In this document: one piece after another, positions 1 through 8,390 of the stretch
Layout of the letters: every line of letters begins with the position of its first letter
Position numbering within the stretch: position 1 is the first letter of the stretch
Assembly: GCA_022616275.1 (NCBI GenBank)
Contig: JAKEFB010000034.1
Location: 1-64,000 of the forward strand
DNA: 64,000 nucleotides
Source: Chloroflexota bacterium
GTDB taxonomy: Bacteria > Chloroflexota > Anaerolineae > Promineifilales > Promineifilaceae
Direction: 5' to 3'
Notes under the pieces: generated by a model
Seen by the model: the letters and a program-made list of their open reading frames with translations, nothing else
Database searches by the model: none
What the model was told of the DNA's origin: nothing
Program-made: the position numbers and the translations under genes

Positions 1-70
1 ACTTCAGCCAGCAATTGGAGGCGGGCCTTGAGGCCGGCTTTGGCGGCATCTTTAAACTTGTCAGCCACGA

Positions 71-418
71 TCAGCACCAACAAATCCAACACCTCATCTT
101 GGGATCGGCGATAAAGCCTACGACACTATCCGGGAAGCACGCTCGTATGCCTAAAATTGCAGTTTCAGCAATGTTGGCGGCAATGGTGATGCAGAGAGTC
201 CCGGGCTCCCATAACTTACTTTGAGCCAGACCTTTCTCATTGTAGGTTTGGTTGTAGTCCTGAAGGTAAAGGTTTGCTGCCTTAATGTCACCGGTTTGGA
301 AAAGCGGATAGGGGCCACCATACAAAGAGGGTTCATTTCTTGGGCGATGCTTTGATTTGCCACGCCCAACGAAGCCCAGTTCGTTCAATTTATGCGGCTT
401 CCATGCCTCCAAGCTCAT
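71..418 (-). pseudogene. hsdS: Type I restriction specificity subunit HsdS, N-terminal fragment
   Basis: This frame encodes about 105 residues that look like the start of a type I specificity subunit, including the features YPLFQTGDIKAAN and PGTLCITIAANIAETAI found in the first target-recognition domain. Homology stops after VVGFIADP, and ten residues later the frame ends at 71, so only about a quarter of a normal 400-residue HsdS remains. The start ATG overlaps the hsdM stop in an ATGA, so the two genes were co-translated. From about 101 down to base 1 another frame is open and encodes an unrelated-looking segment (VLDLLVLIVADKFKDAAKAG), which suggests a deletion or rearrangement junction near 105. 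Without an intact HsdS the locus should not recognise a target, unless another specificity gene lies outside the window. Confidence 0.75.
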
Positions 419-2124
419 CCTAATTCGCTTTCCAGTATTTGAGAGACATTCACGGCAATTCTTGCTTCTAACTCATTTGCTTCGTTATTGAGTAGCTCCA
501 GTTCCTCATTCAATTCTTCCAGCCGCTCGAAAAAATCAAAATCGTCCGCTTCCCGCTCGGCCACACCTACGTACCGGCCGGGATTCAGACTCCAGCCTTG
601 CACTTCAATCTCGGCTAGCGTGGCCACTTTGCACAGGCCGGGCACGTCGCGGTAGGCGTCGCCGGGGAAGAGGTCGTCCCAGGCCGGCAGGGCCACGCCG
701 CCTTCGTTTTCGCCGCTGTGGCGATGCTCCGGCGGCTCGCCCCGGTAGAGGCGGACGACGTTGGCCAGGAACTCGATCTGGGCCGGGGTAAAGTCGCGGT
801 GGGCGCGGCTGAGCTGGCGGTAGAGGCGGCGGGCGTCGAGGAAGAGGACGGTGTCACGTGAGCGGGGGGGCGGGGGAGCAGAGGAGCTGGGGGGTAGGGG
901 AGCGGCGACCTCCGGTCGCTGGGAGAGGTGGGATTTGGCGCGGTCGAGGAACCAGAGGGTGCAGGGGAGGGTGACGGTGTAGAAGAAGTTGGAGCCGATG
1001 GCGATCATCACGTCTACGGCGCCGGTCTGGATGAGCTGGCGGCGGATGTCTTGCTCGGAGTGGCGGGCGTCGCTGGCGGAGTTGGCCATGACGAAGCCGG
1101 CCCGGCCGCGGTCGTTGAGGGCGCTGTAGAAGAGCTGGATCCAGAGGTAGTTGGCGTTGTCTACGCGGGGCGGGCCGAAGGGGAAGCGGGGGTCTTTCTC
1201 CAGCCGCTCGCGGTCCACGTTGTTGACGTTGAAGGGCGGATTGGCCATGACGAAGTCGAAGCGGCCGAGGGCGTGGTGGGGGTCGTCGTAGTAGGAGTTG
1301 GCCTGGCGGACGTCGCCGGCCAGGCCGTGGACGGCCAGGTTCATTTTGCAGAGGCGGATGGTCTGCTCGAGGCGCTCCTGGCCGTAGATGCTTAACGTAG
1401 GTGAAGTGCCAGGCACTTCCGAAGTGCCTGGCACTTGGGGGGCCTGGTGCTCGGCGATGAAGCGGGCGCTCTGGACGAACATGCCGCCGGAGCCGGCGGC
1501 GGGATCGAGGATGCGGCCGTGGAAGGGCTCGATGACTTCGACGATGAGGCGGACGATGGCGGTGGGGGTGAAGAATTCGCCGCCGCGCTGGCCCTCGCTC
1601 ATGGCGAAGTTGCCGAGGAAGTATTCGTAGATGCGGCCGAAGGCGTCGCCTTCGATGGCGTCGGGCAGGTTGAGGGTGCGCAGCAGGGTGGCCAGGGTGC
1701 GGTTTTCAAAGCGGGTGTAGGTCTGGGGCAGGACGCCGGCCAGGTCGTCGTTTTCGCGCTCAATGGCTTTCATGGCCTCGTTGATGGCCCGGCCGAGGTC
1801 GCTGCCTTCGGGCAGGTTGAGGAGGTAGCTGTAGCGGGCTTCGGGGGGGACGTAGAGGACGCCACGGGCCTGGTAGTCGAGCTTGCCGGCCGGGCGGCGG
1901 CGGGAGGGGGCGCCGGGCGCTTGAGAAGAGGTGACTGGCACTTGGGAAGTGCCAGTCACCCCGGCGGTGACGAATTTGTGCTCGGCGTAGCGGAGGAAGA
2001 TGAGGCCCAGGACAGGGACGGAGTATTCCTGGGCGCTGAGGCGGGAGTTGGCGCGCAGCTCGTCGGCCGCGCGCCAGAGGCGTTGTTCGATGTCTTGAAT
2101 GCGGGTCGGCGTCTGGTTGATCAT
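415..2124 (-). CDS. hsdM: Type I restriction-modification methyltransferase subunit HsdM
   Basis: HsdM is the adenine-N6 methyltransferase subunit of a type I restriction-modification complex and works with HsdS. The N-terminal helical domain is followed by the SAM-binding motif DPAAGSGGM (residues 207-215) and the catalytic NPPF motif (295-298). The frame is open upstream to 2217, but I chose the ATG at 2124 because GAGGGA lies about 10 bases before it and family homology starts there. At 569 aa the protein is longer than usual because of three non-family inserts: residues about 55-75 and 228-243, each encoded by a palindromic repeat, and a proline/serine-rich stretch near 405-430. These fall between conserved blocks, so the enzyme may still fold. 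No hsdR is present in the window and hsdS is broken. Confidence 0.88.
   Translation of the reverse strand: MINQTPTRIQDIEQRLWRAADELRANSRLSAQEYSVPVLGLIFLRYAEHKFVTAGVTGTSQVPVTSSQAPGAPSRRRPAGKLDYQARGVLYVPPEARYSYLLNLPEGSDLGRAINEAMKAIERENDDLAGVLPQTYTRFENRTLATLLRTLNLPDAIEGDAFGRIYEYFLGNFAMSEGQRGGEFFTPTAIVRLIVEVIEPFHGRILDPAAGSGGMFVQSARFIAEHQAPQVPGTSEVPGTSPTLSIYGQERLEQTIRLCKMNLAVHGLAGDVRQANSYYDDPHHALGRFDFVMANPPFNVNNVDRERLEKDPRFPFGPPRVDNANYLWIQLFYSALNDRGRAGFVMANSASDARHSEQDIRRQLIQTGAVDVMIAIGSNFFYTVTLPCTLWFLDRAKSHLSQRPEVAAPLPPSSSAPPPPRSRDTVLFLDARRLYRQLSRAHRDFTPAQIEFLANVVRLYRGEPPEHRHSGENEGGVALPAWDDLFPGDAYRDVPGLCKVATLAEIEVQGWSLNPGRYVGVAEREADDFDFFERLEELNEELELLNNEANELEARIAVNVSQILESELG
1404..1436. repeat. Palindromic GTGCCAGGCAC-type repeat inside hsdM
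   Basis: Two adjacent 15-base palindromes, AAGTGCCAGGCACTT and AAGTGCCTGGCACTT, are separated by CCG. They are read in frame in hsdM as [11 protein letters not shown]. The same element occurs between genes at 4875 and 8321. Confidence 0.85.
1931..1959. repeat. GTGACTGGCAC hairpin inside hsdM
   Basis: A 13-base inverted repeat, GTGACTGGCACTT, has a 3-base loop and is read in frame in hsdM as [12 protein letters not shown]. It resembles the intergenic hairpin at 30549-30580, which has GTGACTGTCAC. Confidence 0.85.
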
Positions 2125-2209
2125 CAGTGGCTTTTCCCTCGTCGTGGCATCCACGCAGGTTGGCTTCTGGGAGAATTGTAGTGCTTTGGGGGCGGGGAGG
2201 CAAAGCGGC

Positions 2210-2690
2210 CGGCGCACCGCGCACCTCCCTCAATGCGCCCGGAGGTGCGGCAGCGCCGTCTGCACGAACCACGGCGTCTGGGTCGAGCACCGCTAGAAGC
2301 GCGTCGAACTCTCCGTCGCGGGCCGCAGCCAGGAAGGCGGCGACTATTTCTCGTTGGCGGGCGAGATCGGAGTCGGGAGCCGCGGCCCCTCCCTGCACCC
2401 GGCGGCGGGCGCGGCTCGCGAGCTGCCTTGCTGCGGTCGGAGAGCGGCCCACGATGGGAGCGATCTCGTCGAAGGGCACGGCGAACATGTCGTGCAGTAC
2501 GAACGCGAGCCGCTCGTCAGGAGCCAGCGTTTCGAGTACCACGAGCAGCGCGAGACCGACCGAGTCGGCCAATAGCGCTTCGTGCTCGGGGTCGATCCCG
2601 TCCTCGCAGCTCACAATCGGCTCCGGCAGGTGCGCGACCAGGGGCTCCTCACGCCGCGACTTGCGCGAGCGCAGCATGTCGAGGCACACT
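2210..2690 (-). pseudogene. ECF41 (SigJ-like) sigma factor gene, truncated at both ends
   Basis: The frame encodes the end of sigma region 2 (CLDMLRSRKSRREEP), all of region 4 (APDERLAFVLHDMF...VGRSPTAARQLASRARRRV) and the start of the SnoaL-like C-terminal domain (LLAVLDPDAVVRADG). ECF41 proteins are about 290-330 residues. Here about 75 N-terminal residues and most of the SnoaL domain are missing. The 5' break sits where the neighbouring nitroreductase leader begins, and the 3' break is near 2213, just upstream of hsdM. Past that point the frame runs on into hsdM DNA in the wrong phase. This is a remnant rather than a working gene. ECF41 genes often sit next to small oxidoreductases, so it may have accompanied the nitroreductase. 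Confidence 0.8.
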
Positions 2691-2710
2691 ATATCAGGAG
2701 GTTTTACATC

Positions 2711-3166
2711 ATGGCACCACAGGTCAGATCTACCCGTGTTCCGTCGTGGGTTCCATTCTTCAACCCTATCGCCCGGCTCCTCTTGACCGCTGGCGTCCCA
2801 ATGGGTCCCAATGTGCTCGTCACCATTCGCGGCCGTAAGAGCGGCATGTCTCGCACCACACCCCTGTCACTAGTCGAGAACTCAGGCAGGCGGGGGCTGA
2901 TCAGCCCCTTCGGCGAAGTCAACTGGGTGCGTAACCTGCGTGCTGCCGGCCGGGCAACCATCACCGTGGGACGGCGGAAAGAAGAGGTGACTGCGGTCGA
3001 GTTGGGGCCTGCGGAAGCAGTTGAATTCATTCGTGATGTCCTTGCTCCACATGCACGGCGGTCGTGGTTCGGCTCGTGGTTCGTTCGAAATATCGACAAG
3101 ATCGATTTCGACAACCCCATAGAAGCGGCCAAGGGCCGACCTGTCTTCGAGCTTCACCCTCGTTGA
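2711..3166 (+). CDS. F420-dependent nitroreductase-family protein (DDN-like)
   Basis: This 151-aa protein belongs to the split beta-barrel nitroreductase/quinone reductase family, whose best known members (mycobacterial Ddn) use the deazaflavin F420. Family features are the N-terminal PNVLVTIRGRKSGMSRTTPL block, followed by GEVNWVRNLRAAGRATI and the C-terminal PVFEL. I chose ATG 2711 because TCAGGAGG lies nine bases upstream. The same frame stays open further upstream, but that part is antisense to the sigma remnant. The substrate cannot be told from sequence. Whether the host makes F420 cannot be seen here. Confidence 0.85.
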   Translation: MAPQVRSTRVPSWVPFFNPIARLLLTAGVPMGPNVLVTIRGRKSGMSRTTPLSLVENSGRRGLISPFGEVNWVRNLRAAGRATITVGRRKEEVTAVELGPAEAVEFIRDVLAPHARRSWFGSWFVRNIDKIDFDNPIEAAKGRPVFELHPR

Positions 3167-3443
3167 AGCCGAAAAGCTAACGAGCTGGTGTCACAGCTCC
3201 AGATAAAACCGCGCCATACACTTTAAGAAGTTATGTTAAGATTGACAAAGCCATTGACGATATGTAATATTTGCCTGTCGCGTCTAATATGCTTTTTTGC
3301 AGTGCTGCAAAGTAGATAAGGAGTTCCAGTAATCGTGGGCTACGAGCGTATCCGCTCAGCCTCTGTTTGCTATTCTTCCCTGGTGTAAGGGCAGGCATTT
3401 TGGCGCCGGCCAATATGATGAGGGAGCTAAAGGAGAAAACACG

Positions 3444-4838
3444 ATGAAAACCATTTTAGGAAACGAGACGGACGATATGAAGGCCAATGAAATCGAGGCC
3501 GACGTGATCGTCACGGCTGTCGCGCTGGGCTTTGTGGGCACGCGCTGGTACCTGGACCAACCGTGCCGGTTTGACGTCGAGCATCCTTCGCCAAAAGAGT
3601 ATGATGTGTGGCATCCCACCGACGTTGGCCAGCGAAGAATGAAGCCTGATAAAGAGGAGGAGTTCCTGAAAGATTATCAGGCGTTTCTGCACGTGATGAG
3701 CGCCATGTCTTACGTTCTTGACAAGAACGATCCGGGGCTGGGCGCTTTCTTGAAAGCCGCACAATCGGCCGAATGGGCGCCGGGGGCGCTGATAACCGGC
3801 CGGGCAGGCGGCGAGATGCTGGAGGCTGACGAGCGCCACAAGAGAATGCGGGGCAGGTGGTCCAGACATTTTGCAGGGCTGGTAACCGAGAGGCCAACCT
3901 GGACGGAGGTATATGAGGGAAGAGGCGCCTATACCGGTATGATAGATGACCCGGTTAACGATGACATCATGATTCAACCAACAAAGCGGGTCATAGATAA
4001 CGACACAAATCGCTGGCACCCTGGTCTGGACTATGTCAATTGGGGGCTTATCAAGGGACCTGCGGAGAAGGGCCTGGCAGACATCAATCTGCGTGCGGAC
4101 CGCAAGTTAGGGATGGGTCCTTTGCCGGGAGACGTGAGAGCGCCAGAAAGAATTGGCTATATTCATGGCATGAGTTCAGCCATTAACAGGTGCGTCAGCA
4201 GCGGCGCCTGGTGTACCCCGTACGAACTGGCCACGGGTGAAGTGACGACGAAAATGGCCTCCTGTTTTGCCTGCACCACCTACATGTACGCGGCCGGTTT
4301 TCCGCCCTCTTCGATACATCTCGGCCGTGGGGAATCGTGGATCCCGCCAGCGCCGCATTTAGTGAGCGGAGAAAAAGACGATATGGCCATGCCAATCCAT
4401 TATGAGAATGCGATTACTCAATCGCTGGCCACTCGCTGGCATTGGGAAATTTACCATTACCTGCGCCTGGGAAGCCGGTATCTGTACCGGGCCATGGAGG
4501 TTCAGGAGGAGGACCAACGGGCGCTCGATAGCGCCGGCATTGAAAAGACAGTTATCAAGTACGTAAATCCTACGCACGTTGTTCCGGTTATCGCATTGAA
4601 AACGGCACTGGAGCAATTGTGGAGGAAGCATTTGGATCAGGCGGCCGATATCGGCAGCGTGGGAGGCAATCTGTTTCTGGATGCCCTGACGATGCACGAT
4701 TCAGACTGGAAGCGTGTCGGCCGGACGTTGCAGCCGGTCAACGACTATTATGTCAATGAAGCAGCGGCCGCCTTGACCAAGACCGAGCAGGAGCGACTGG
4801 CCATGAAGATAGCGGCCGGCGACATACTGGTTGGCTGA
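3444..4838 (+). CDS. Conserved-looking protein of unknown function, 464 aa
   Basis: I do not recognise this protein. It has no signal peptide or membrane segment, so it should be cytoplasmic. It is rich in tryptophan, tyrosine and acidic residues. A Cys-Phe-Ala-Cys pair sits in the middle (MASCFACTTYMYAAG), followed by HLGRGESW, and two more histidines lie in IHYENAITQ and RWHWEIYHYL. The start is well supported: AAAGGAG is nine bases before the ATG at 3444. It stands alone, about 280 bases downstream of the nitroreductase, with a GTGCCAGGCAC hairpin after its stop. The codon pattern and even spread of hydrophobic residues indicate a real, folded product. An enzyme or toxin-like domain is possible but not supported. 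Confidence 0.7.
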   Translation: MKTILGNETDDMKANEIEADVIVTAVALGFVGTRWYLDQPCRFDVEHPSPKEYDVWHPTDVGQRRMKPDKEEEFLKDYQAFLHVMSAMSYVLDKNDPGLGAFLKAAQSAEWAPGALITGRAGGEMLEADERHKRMRGRWSRHFAGLVTERPTWTEVYEGRGAYTGMIDDPVNDDIMIQPTKRVIDNDTNRWHPGLDYVNWGLIKGPAEKGLADINLRADRKLGMGPLPGDVRAPERIGYIHGMSSAINRCVSSGAWCTPYELATGEVTTKMASCFACTTYMYAAGFPPSSIHLGRGESWIPPAPHLVSGEKDDMAMPIHYENAITQSLATRWHWEIYHYLRLGSRYLYRAMEVQEEDQRALDSAGIEKTVIKYVNPTHVVPVIALKTALEQLWRKHLDQAADIGSVGGNLFLDALTMHDSDWKRVGRTLQPVNDYYVNEAAAALTKTEQERLAMKIAAGDILVG

Positions 4839-4874
4839 CTTAGTCGTGGCTAGAAGCCGCGCAGCGGCTCAAGT

Positions 4875-4937
4875 CGTGCCTGGCACAGGGCGGCAGGCGT
4901 TTATTTGTTGAGGCTATTTTGCCCCGTGCCAGGCACG
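4875..4937. repeat. Long-loop GTGCCAGGCAC hairpin after the 464-aa gene
   Basis: CGTGCCTGGCAC at 4875 pairs with GTGCCAGGCACG ending at 4937 across a loop of about 35 bases. It belongs to the same family as the element inside hsdM. It lies between two convergent genes and may act as a transcription barrier, although there is no T-run. Confidence 0.7.
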
Positions 4938-5013
4938 GCCGGTTCGCGGGCGGAGTTGAGAGTTGGGATAGCCAACTCCGCCAACTCAATGCTCGCGGTC
5001 CCAGGGGCGGGGC

Positions 5014-5859
5014 CTAGGTGGGTTGGTAAACGCGGACGTAGTCAACAAGCATGACTTGGGGGAAAACGGTGGTGTCGTCGGGGTAGCCGGGCCAGTAGCC
5101 ACCGACGGCGACGTTGAGGAGGAGGAAGAAGGGGTGGTCGAAGACCCACTCGCCGGGCAGGTCGGCCGGGGTGATGGTGTGGTAGAGGTGACCGTCCATG
5201 AACCAGCGGATCCGTTCGGATTCCCATTCGACGGCCAGGACGTGGAAGTCGTCGCTGAAACGGCCGGCGGGGAGGGTGTAGTGGCTGCTGAGGCCGGCCG
5301 AGCCGGAATAGCCGGGGCCGTGGACGGTGCCGTAGACGTTGGGCGGTTCTTTGCCGATGTGTTCCATGATGTCAATCTCGCCGCAGACGGGCCAGCCGGC
5401 CTGGGGGAAGTTGTTGCCCAGGGCCCAGAAGGCGGGCCAGATGCCCTGGCCGTAGGGGGCTTTGAGGCGGGCTTCGATGCGGCCGTAGGTAAATTCCTGT
5501 AGCCCCAGGGTCTTGAGCCGGGCGGAGGTGTAGGGCCAGCCACGGTACGATTCCTGGCGGGCCTCGATGACTAACAGGCCGTTTTCAATGCGGGCGTTCT
5601 CCGGCCGGTTGGTGTAGTATTGCCGCTCGTTGTTGCCCCAGCCACCGCCGCCGAGGTCGTAGGTCCAGTTAGCGGGGTTGATGTCTGGCCCGTCAAATTC
5701 GTCGTGCCAGATTAGCTCCCAGCCCTGGCGGTAGCCAATAGGGGTTGGGGTTGGGACCGGGGTGGGAGTGGCGGCCGGGGTGGGGGTAACGTTCATTGTT
5801 GCCTCACATGCTGTTAGTAATAAGAGAGTGGCCAGTAAGATCAGTGGTTGTTTCGCCAT
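5014..5859 (-). CDS. GH16 family lipoprotein endo-beta-glucanase (laminarinase-like)
   Basis: The protein begins with a lipoprotein signal (lipobox LTAC, Cys18), then a Thr/Pro linker (residues 24-40) and one glycoside hydrolase family 16 domain from about residue 45 to the end. The retaining-enzyme motif EIDIMEH is intact, with Glu161 as nucleophile, Asp163 as helper and Glu166 as acid/base. Other family blocks are LIWHDEFDG and the C-terminal MLVDYVRVYQ. The form EIDIMEH is typical of beta-1,3- or mixed-linkage glucanases, so laminarin-like polymers are the likely substrate. The enzyme would be anchored on the outer face of the membrane. It lies just downstream of the sugar importer genes on the same strand, which suggests it could feed oligosaccharides to that transporter. 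Confidence 0.93.
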   Translation of the reverse strand: MAKQPLILLATLLLLTACEATMNVTPTPAATPTPVPTPTPIGYRQGWELIWHDEFDGPDINPANWTYDLGGGGWGNNERQYYTNRPENARIENGLLVIEARQESYRGWPYTSARLKTLGLQEFTYGRIEARLKAPYGQGIWPAFWALGNNFPQAGWPVCGEIDIMEHIGKEPPNVYGTVHGPGYSGSAGLSSHYTLPAGRFSDDFHVLAVEWESERIRWFMDGHLYHTITPADLPGEWVFDHPFFLLLNVAVGGYWPGYPDDTTVFPQVMLVDYVRVYQPT

Positions 5860-6149
5860 AGGAACAGGTTAATGTGCTGAATAGCGGGTTTCGGGGATCC
5901 TTCGCTCCGAAGACTCCGCTACTCAGAAACTGAGTGTTCTCATTGATGCAAGTCGTCGGGATGCTTCGCCTGGTCCAGGCTACGCCCTGGACACGAGACT
6001 CCGCTCAGCATGACGGATGCGGTGTTTCTTTGCTCATGGAACGGCGCCCGCGCCGTGAGGACTCTCAGAATGACGCATTCGAGATTGAATTCGTAAAGAA
6101 GATTCCCCGTTTTATGAACCATGCCGAAAATCGTTTTACAGGGGTAGCA
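5860..6149. other. Gene-free stretch with GGATGCTTCG...CTCAGCATGACG repeat units
   Basis: Between the GH16 gene and the permease there is no credible gene. The stretch holds three diverged units of the type GGATCCTTCGCTCCG, GGGATGCTTCGCCTGG and ACTCCGCTCAGCATGACG, ending with GACTCTCAGAATGACG. Repeats of this wording occur in spacers of many bacterial genomes. A short inner palindrome, TGGTCCAGG...CCTGGACA, could form a hairpin. Confidence 0.6.
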
Positions 6150-7298
6150 TTATTTGTCAACGCCGGTAAAGACGATGCCTTGCAGGAAGATGCGCTGGGC
6201 GAAGAAGAAGATGAGCAGGGGGAGGACGGCCGAGATGAGGGAGGCGGCCTGAATGAGGTTGGTCTGTTGGGAGTAGAGGTTGTTGAAGGCGGTCAGACCA
6301 ACGGAGATGGGGAACTTCTCGCGGTTGCCGGTCAGGTAGACGAGCGGTTCAAAGAAATGGTTCCAGGCGAAGAAGAAGTGGAACATGGCAGCGGCCGTCA
6401 GCGCCGGCACGGCCTGGGGCAGGATGATGGAGACAAATACCCGTAATGGCCCGGCGCCGTCAATGGTGGCCGCCTCGTCCAGCTCGGCCGGGATGGTCAG
6501 GAAGAACTGGCGGAGCAGAAAAATGTTGTAGCCGTTGGAAAAAAAGGCCGGCACGATGAGGGGCAGCCAGGTGCCTACCCAGCCGATACGGTTGAAGACG
6601 GCATAGGTGGGGATCAGGGTGACCGCGCCCGGTAAAATGATGGTGGCGATGACGATCATAAAAATGAGCTTTTTCCTGGGTATGGGAAAGCGAGCAAAGC
6701 CATAGGCGGCCAGCGCGCCGGCGCCGACCACGCCAATGGTGCTCAGCACGGCATAAGTGAGTGTGTTGGCCAGCAACTGGACAAAATTAATCGTTTGCCA
6801 GGCTTCGGGATAGTTGCCCCAGCGGGCATCAAATTGCCAATGGCGTTCAAGGGTGCGCCAGCGCCCCTGCCAGTAAATGAGGCCGGCCTCGGGATCTTGC
6901 GGGTCAATAAACTCGGCGTACTCGCGGCGGGCGACGGCCAGGGCCCAGGCGTATTCCCGGCCGCCCCGGCTGCAATCGGGCACGGCCAGATTGTCCTGGC
7001 CATAGCCCCAGGGAATGGGATTGCCGGCCGGGTCACACTCGACGACGCGGTAGACTTCGTAACTCTGGCCTTCGTAGGTGAAGGTTTGTTCGGAGGCCGG
7101 CCACCAGGGGGCGCCGCGATTGGAGATCTGGTTGTTGGTCTTGAGGGAGGTGACGATGCCGTAGACCAGGGGCATGAGGAAGAAAAATAGAACACCCAGC
7201 GCCAAGCTGGTCAGAAGCAACGTGTTGGCGCTTTCGCGGGTTTTTCTGGACGCTTGCAGACGGCCGGGGGGAATGATACGGCGGGCGATCATGATCAT
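6150..7298 (-). CDS. Sugar ABC transporter permease, MalG type
   Basis: This is one of the two membrane subunits of a carbohydrate ABC importer. It has an N-terminal membrane helix (LLLTSLALGVLFFFLMPLVYG) and five helices in the C-terminal half. The cytoplasmic EAA loop that contacts the ATPase reads ELDEAATIDGAGPLRVFVSIILP. Unusually, a hydrophilic stretch of about 110 residues (roughly 60-165, with two cysteines) separates the first and second helices, making a large outer loop. At 382 aa it is about 100 residues longer than a standard MalG. Its ATG overlaps the stop of the upstream permease in an ATGA, so the two are translationally coupled. Confidence 0.92.
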   Translation of the reverse strand: MIMIARRIIPPGRLQASRKTRESANTLLLTSLALGVLFFFLMPLVYGIVTSLKTNNQISNRGAPWWPASEQTFTYEGQSYEVYRVVECDPAGNPIPWGYGQDNLAVPDCSRGGREYAWALAVARREYAEFIDPQDPEAGLIYWQGRWRTLERHWQFDARWGNYPEAWQTINFVQLLANTLTYAVLSTIGVVGAGALAAYGFARFPIPRKKLIFMIVIATIILPGAVTLIPTYAVFNRIGWVGTWLPLIVPAFFSNGYNIFLLRQFFLTIPAELDEAATIDGAGPLRVFVSIILPQAVPALTAAAMFHFFFAWNHFFEPLVYLTGNREKFPISVGLTAFNNLYSQQTNLIQAASLISAVLPLLIFFFAQRIFLQGIVFTGVDK

Positions 7299-8269
7299 TC
7301 CTCGGTGGCGTAGTAGACCCAGTAACGGGCTGAACCAAAGAGGGCGACGGTCAGCAATAGGGCGACCATGAAGATGAGCCAGGCAATCGTCGCCCCGTAG
7401 CCCATGTTGAAAAAGGAGAAGGACTGCTTGTAAAACCAGACGGCAATGAAGCGGGTGGTTCCCTGGGGAGAGCCGTCGCCGCCATTGAGAACAAAGGGCA
7501 CGAGGAAGTATTGCATGAGGCCGATGAGGCCAATGATGACGTTGTAGAAAATGACGGGGGAGATCAGGGGCAGGGTAATGGTGACCAGCTTTTGCAGGTA
7601 GCTGGCGCCATCAATTTCGGCCGCCTCGTACAACTCGGTGGGCACGCTTTGCAGCCCGGCCAACATGATAATCATGGCGTTACCGATCCCCCACAAGCCG
7701 ATTAAGGTGTAGGTGTAATAAATGAAGCGGGGATCGTTCAACCAGCGCAGGCCCTCGACGCCAACGGCCTGGACGCCGGGTATATTCTCGAGGAAGAGGT
7801 TGATCCAGCCGGTGTGCTCGTTTAAAACGCCGCTCCAGATGAGGGTGGTAGCCACGCCCGGAATGACAATGGGGGCGTAAAAGAGGGTGCGCATGATGAT
7901 TTTGCCTTTCACGTGCCGGGAGTTTAAGAGCAGGGCCAGGAAGAGGGCGAAAATCAGGCCGGCCGGAAGGGTGATGGCCGAGAATTTGAAGGTCTTGATA
8001 AAAGAATCAATGACCTCAGTGTCTTCGACGAGGGCGCGACGCCAGTTGGTCAGGGCGATGAAACGGGTTTCGGCCGGGGTGGCCAGGTTGAAGTCGGTGA
8101 GGGAGAAGCCAAAGGAGGCGATCATGGGCAAGAGGTAAAAGAGGAGAAAGCCGATGACCCAGGGGCTGATGAATAGCAGCCCCCAACGCTGCTTGTAGCG
8201 CACCAGGCCGGTTCGTTTTTCAGGCTTTGTTTCTGGCCGGGGGACGGCCGTGTTGGTCAGGGTGGTCAT
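7295..8269 (-). CDS. Sugar ABC transporter permease, MalF/UgpA type
   Basis: This partner permease of the importer has six membrane helices. The first is around WGLLFISPWVIGFLLFYLLP, and the EAA loop is ELYEAAEIDGASYLQKLVTITLP. The frame is open to 8383, but that extension is encoded by the repeat hairpin between this gene and the binding-protein gene, so I start at ATG 8269, giving 324 aa, the normal family length. No clear Shine-Dalgarno is seen at this start. It is the second gene of the operon, with the binding protein upstream and the MalG-type permease overlapping downstream. No ATPase gene is nearby, so a shared MsmK/UgpC-type ATPase encoded elsewhere is likely. Confidence 0.9.
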   Translation of the reverse strand: MTTLTNTAVPRPETKPEKRTGLVRYKQRWGLLFISPWVIGFLLFYLLPMIASFGFSLTDFNLATPAETRFIALTNWRRALVEDTEVIDSFIKTFKFSAITLPAGLIFALFLALLLNSRHVKGKIIMRTLFYAPIVIPGVATTLIWSGVLNEHTGWINLFLENIPGVQAVGVEGLRWLNDPRFIYYTYTLIGLWGIGNAMIIMLAGLQSVPTELYEAAEIDGASYLQKLVTITLPLISPVIFYNVIIGLIGLMQYFLVPFVLNGGDGSPQGTTRFIAVWFYKQSFSFFNMGYGATIAWLIFMVALLLTVALFGSARYWVYYATEE

Positions 8270-8320
8270 ATTAACTAATGAACGACAGACGACGGACGAT
8301 GGACGACAAATGATGAATGA

Positions 8321-8384
8321 AGTGCCTGGCACGGGGCGGGATGATTCGGGGTTATCTGAGATGGTTCGCCCCGTGCCAGGCACT
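8321..8384. repeat. GTGCCAGGCAC hairpin between binding-protein and permease genes
   Basis: AGTGCCTGGCACGGGGCG (8321-8338) pairs with its complement at 8368-8384, starting six bases after the binding-protein stop codon. A stable stem here can protect the upstream mRNA and reduce read-through, which would give more binding protein than permease, as REP elements do after malE. The sequence belongs to the same family as the element inside hsdM. Confidence 0.8.
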
Positions 8385-8390
8385 GTAGAG

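Noticed and set aside
1435-2181. Long open frame on the plus strand opposite hsdM
   Set aside because: It is alanine/glycine/valine-rich and mirrors hsdM codons, as expected for the complement of a GC-rich gene.
2582-2710. Longer start for the nitroreductase
   Set aside because: The extra residues are antisense to the sigma fragment, and AGGAGG sits just before ATG 2711.
3444-4838. Deaminase-type fold from the CFAC pair
   Set aside because: The expected His/Cys-x-Glu partner motif is not evident, so the assignment is not supported.
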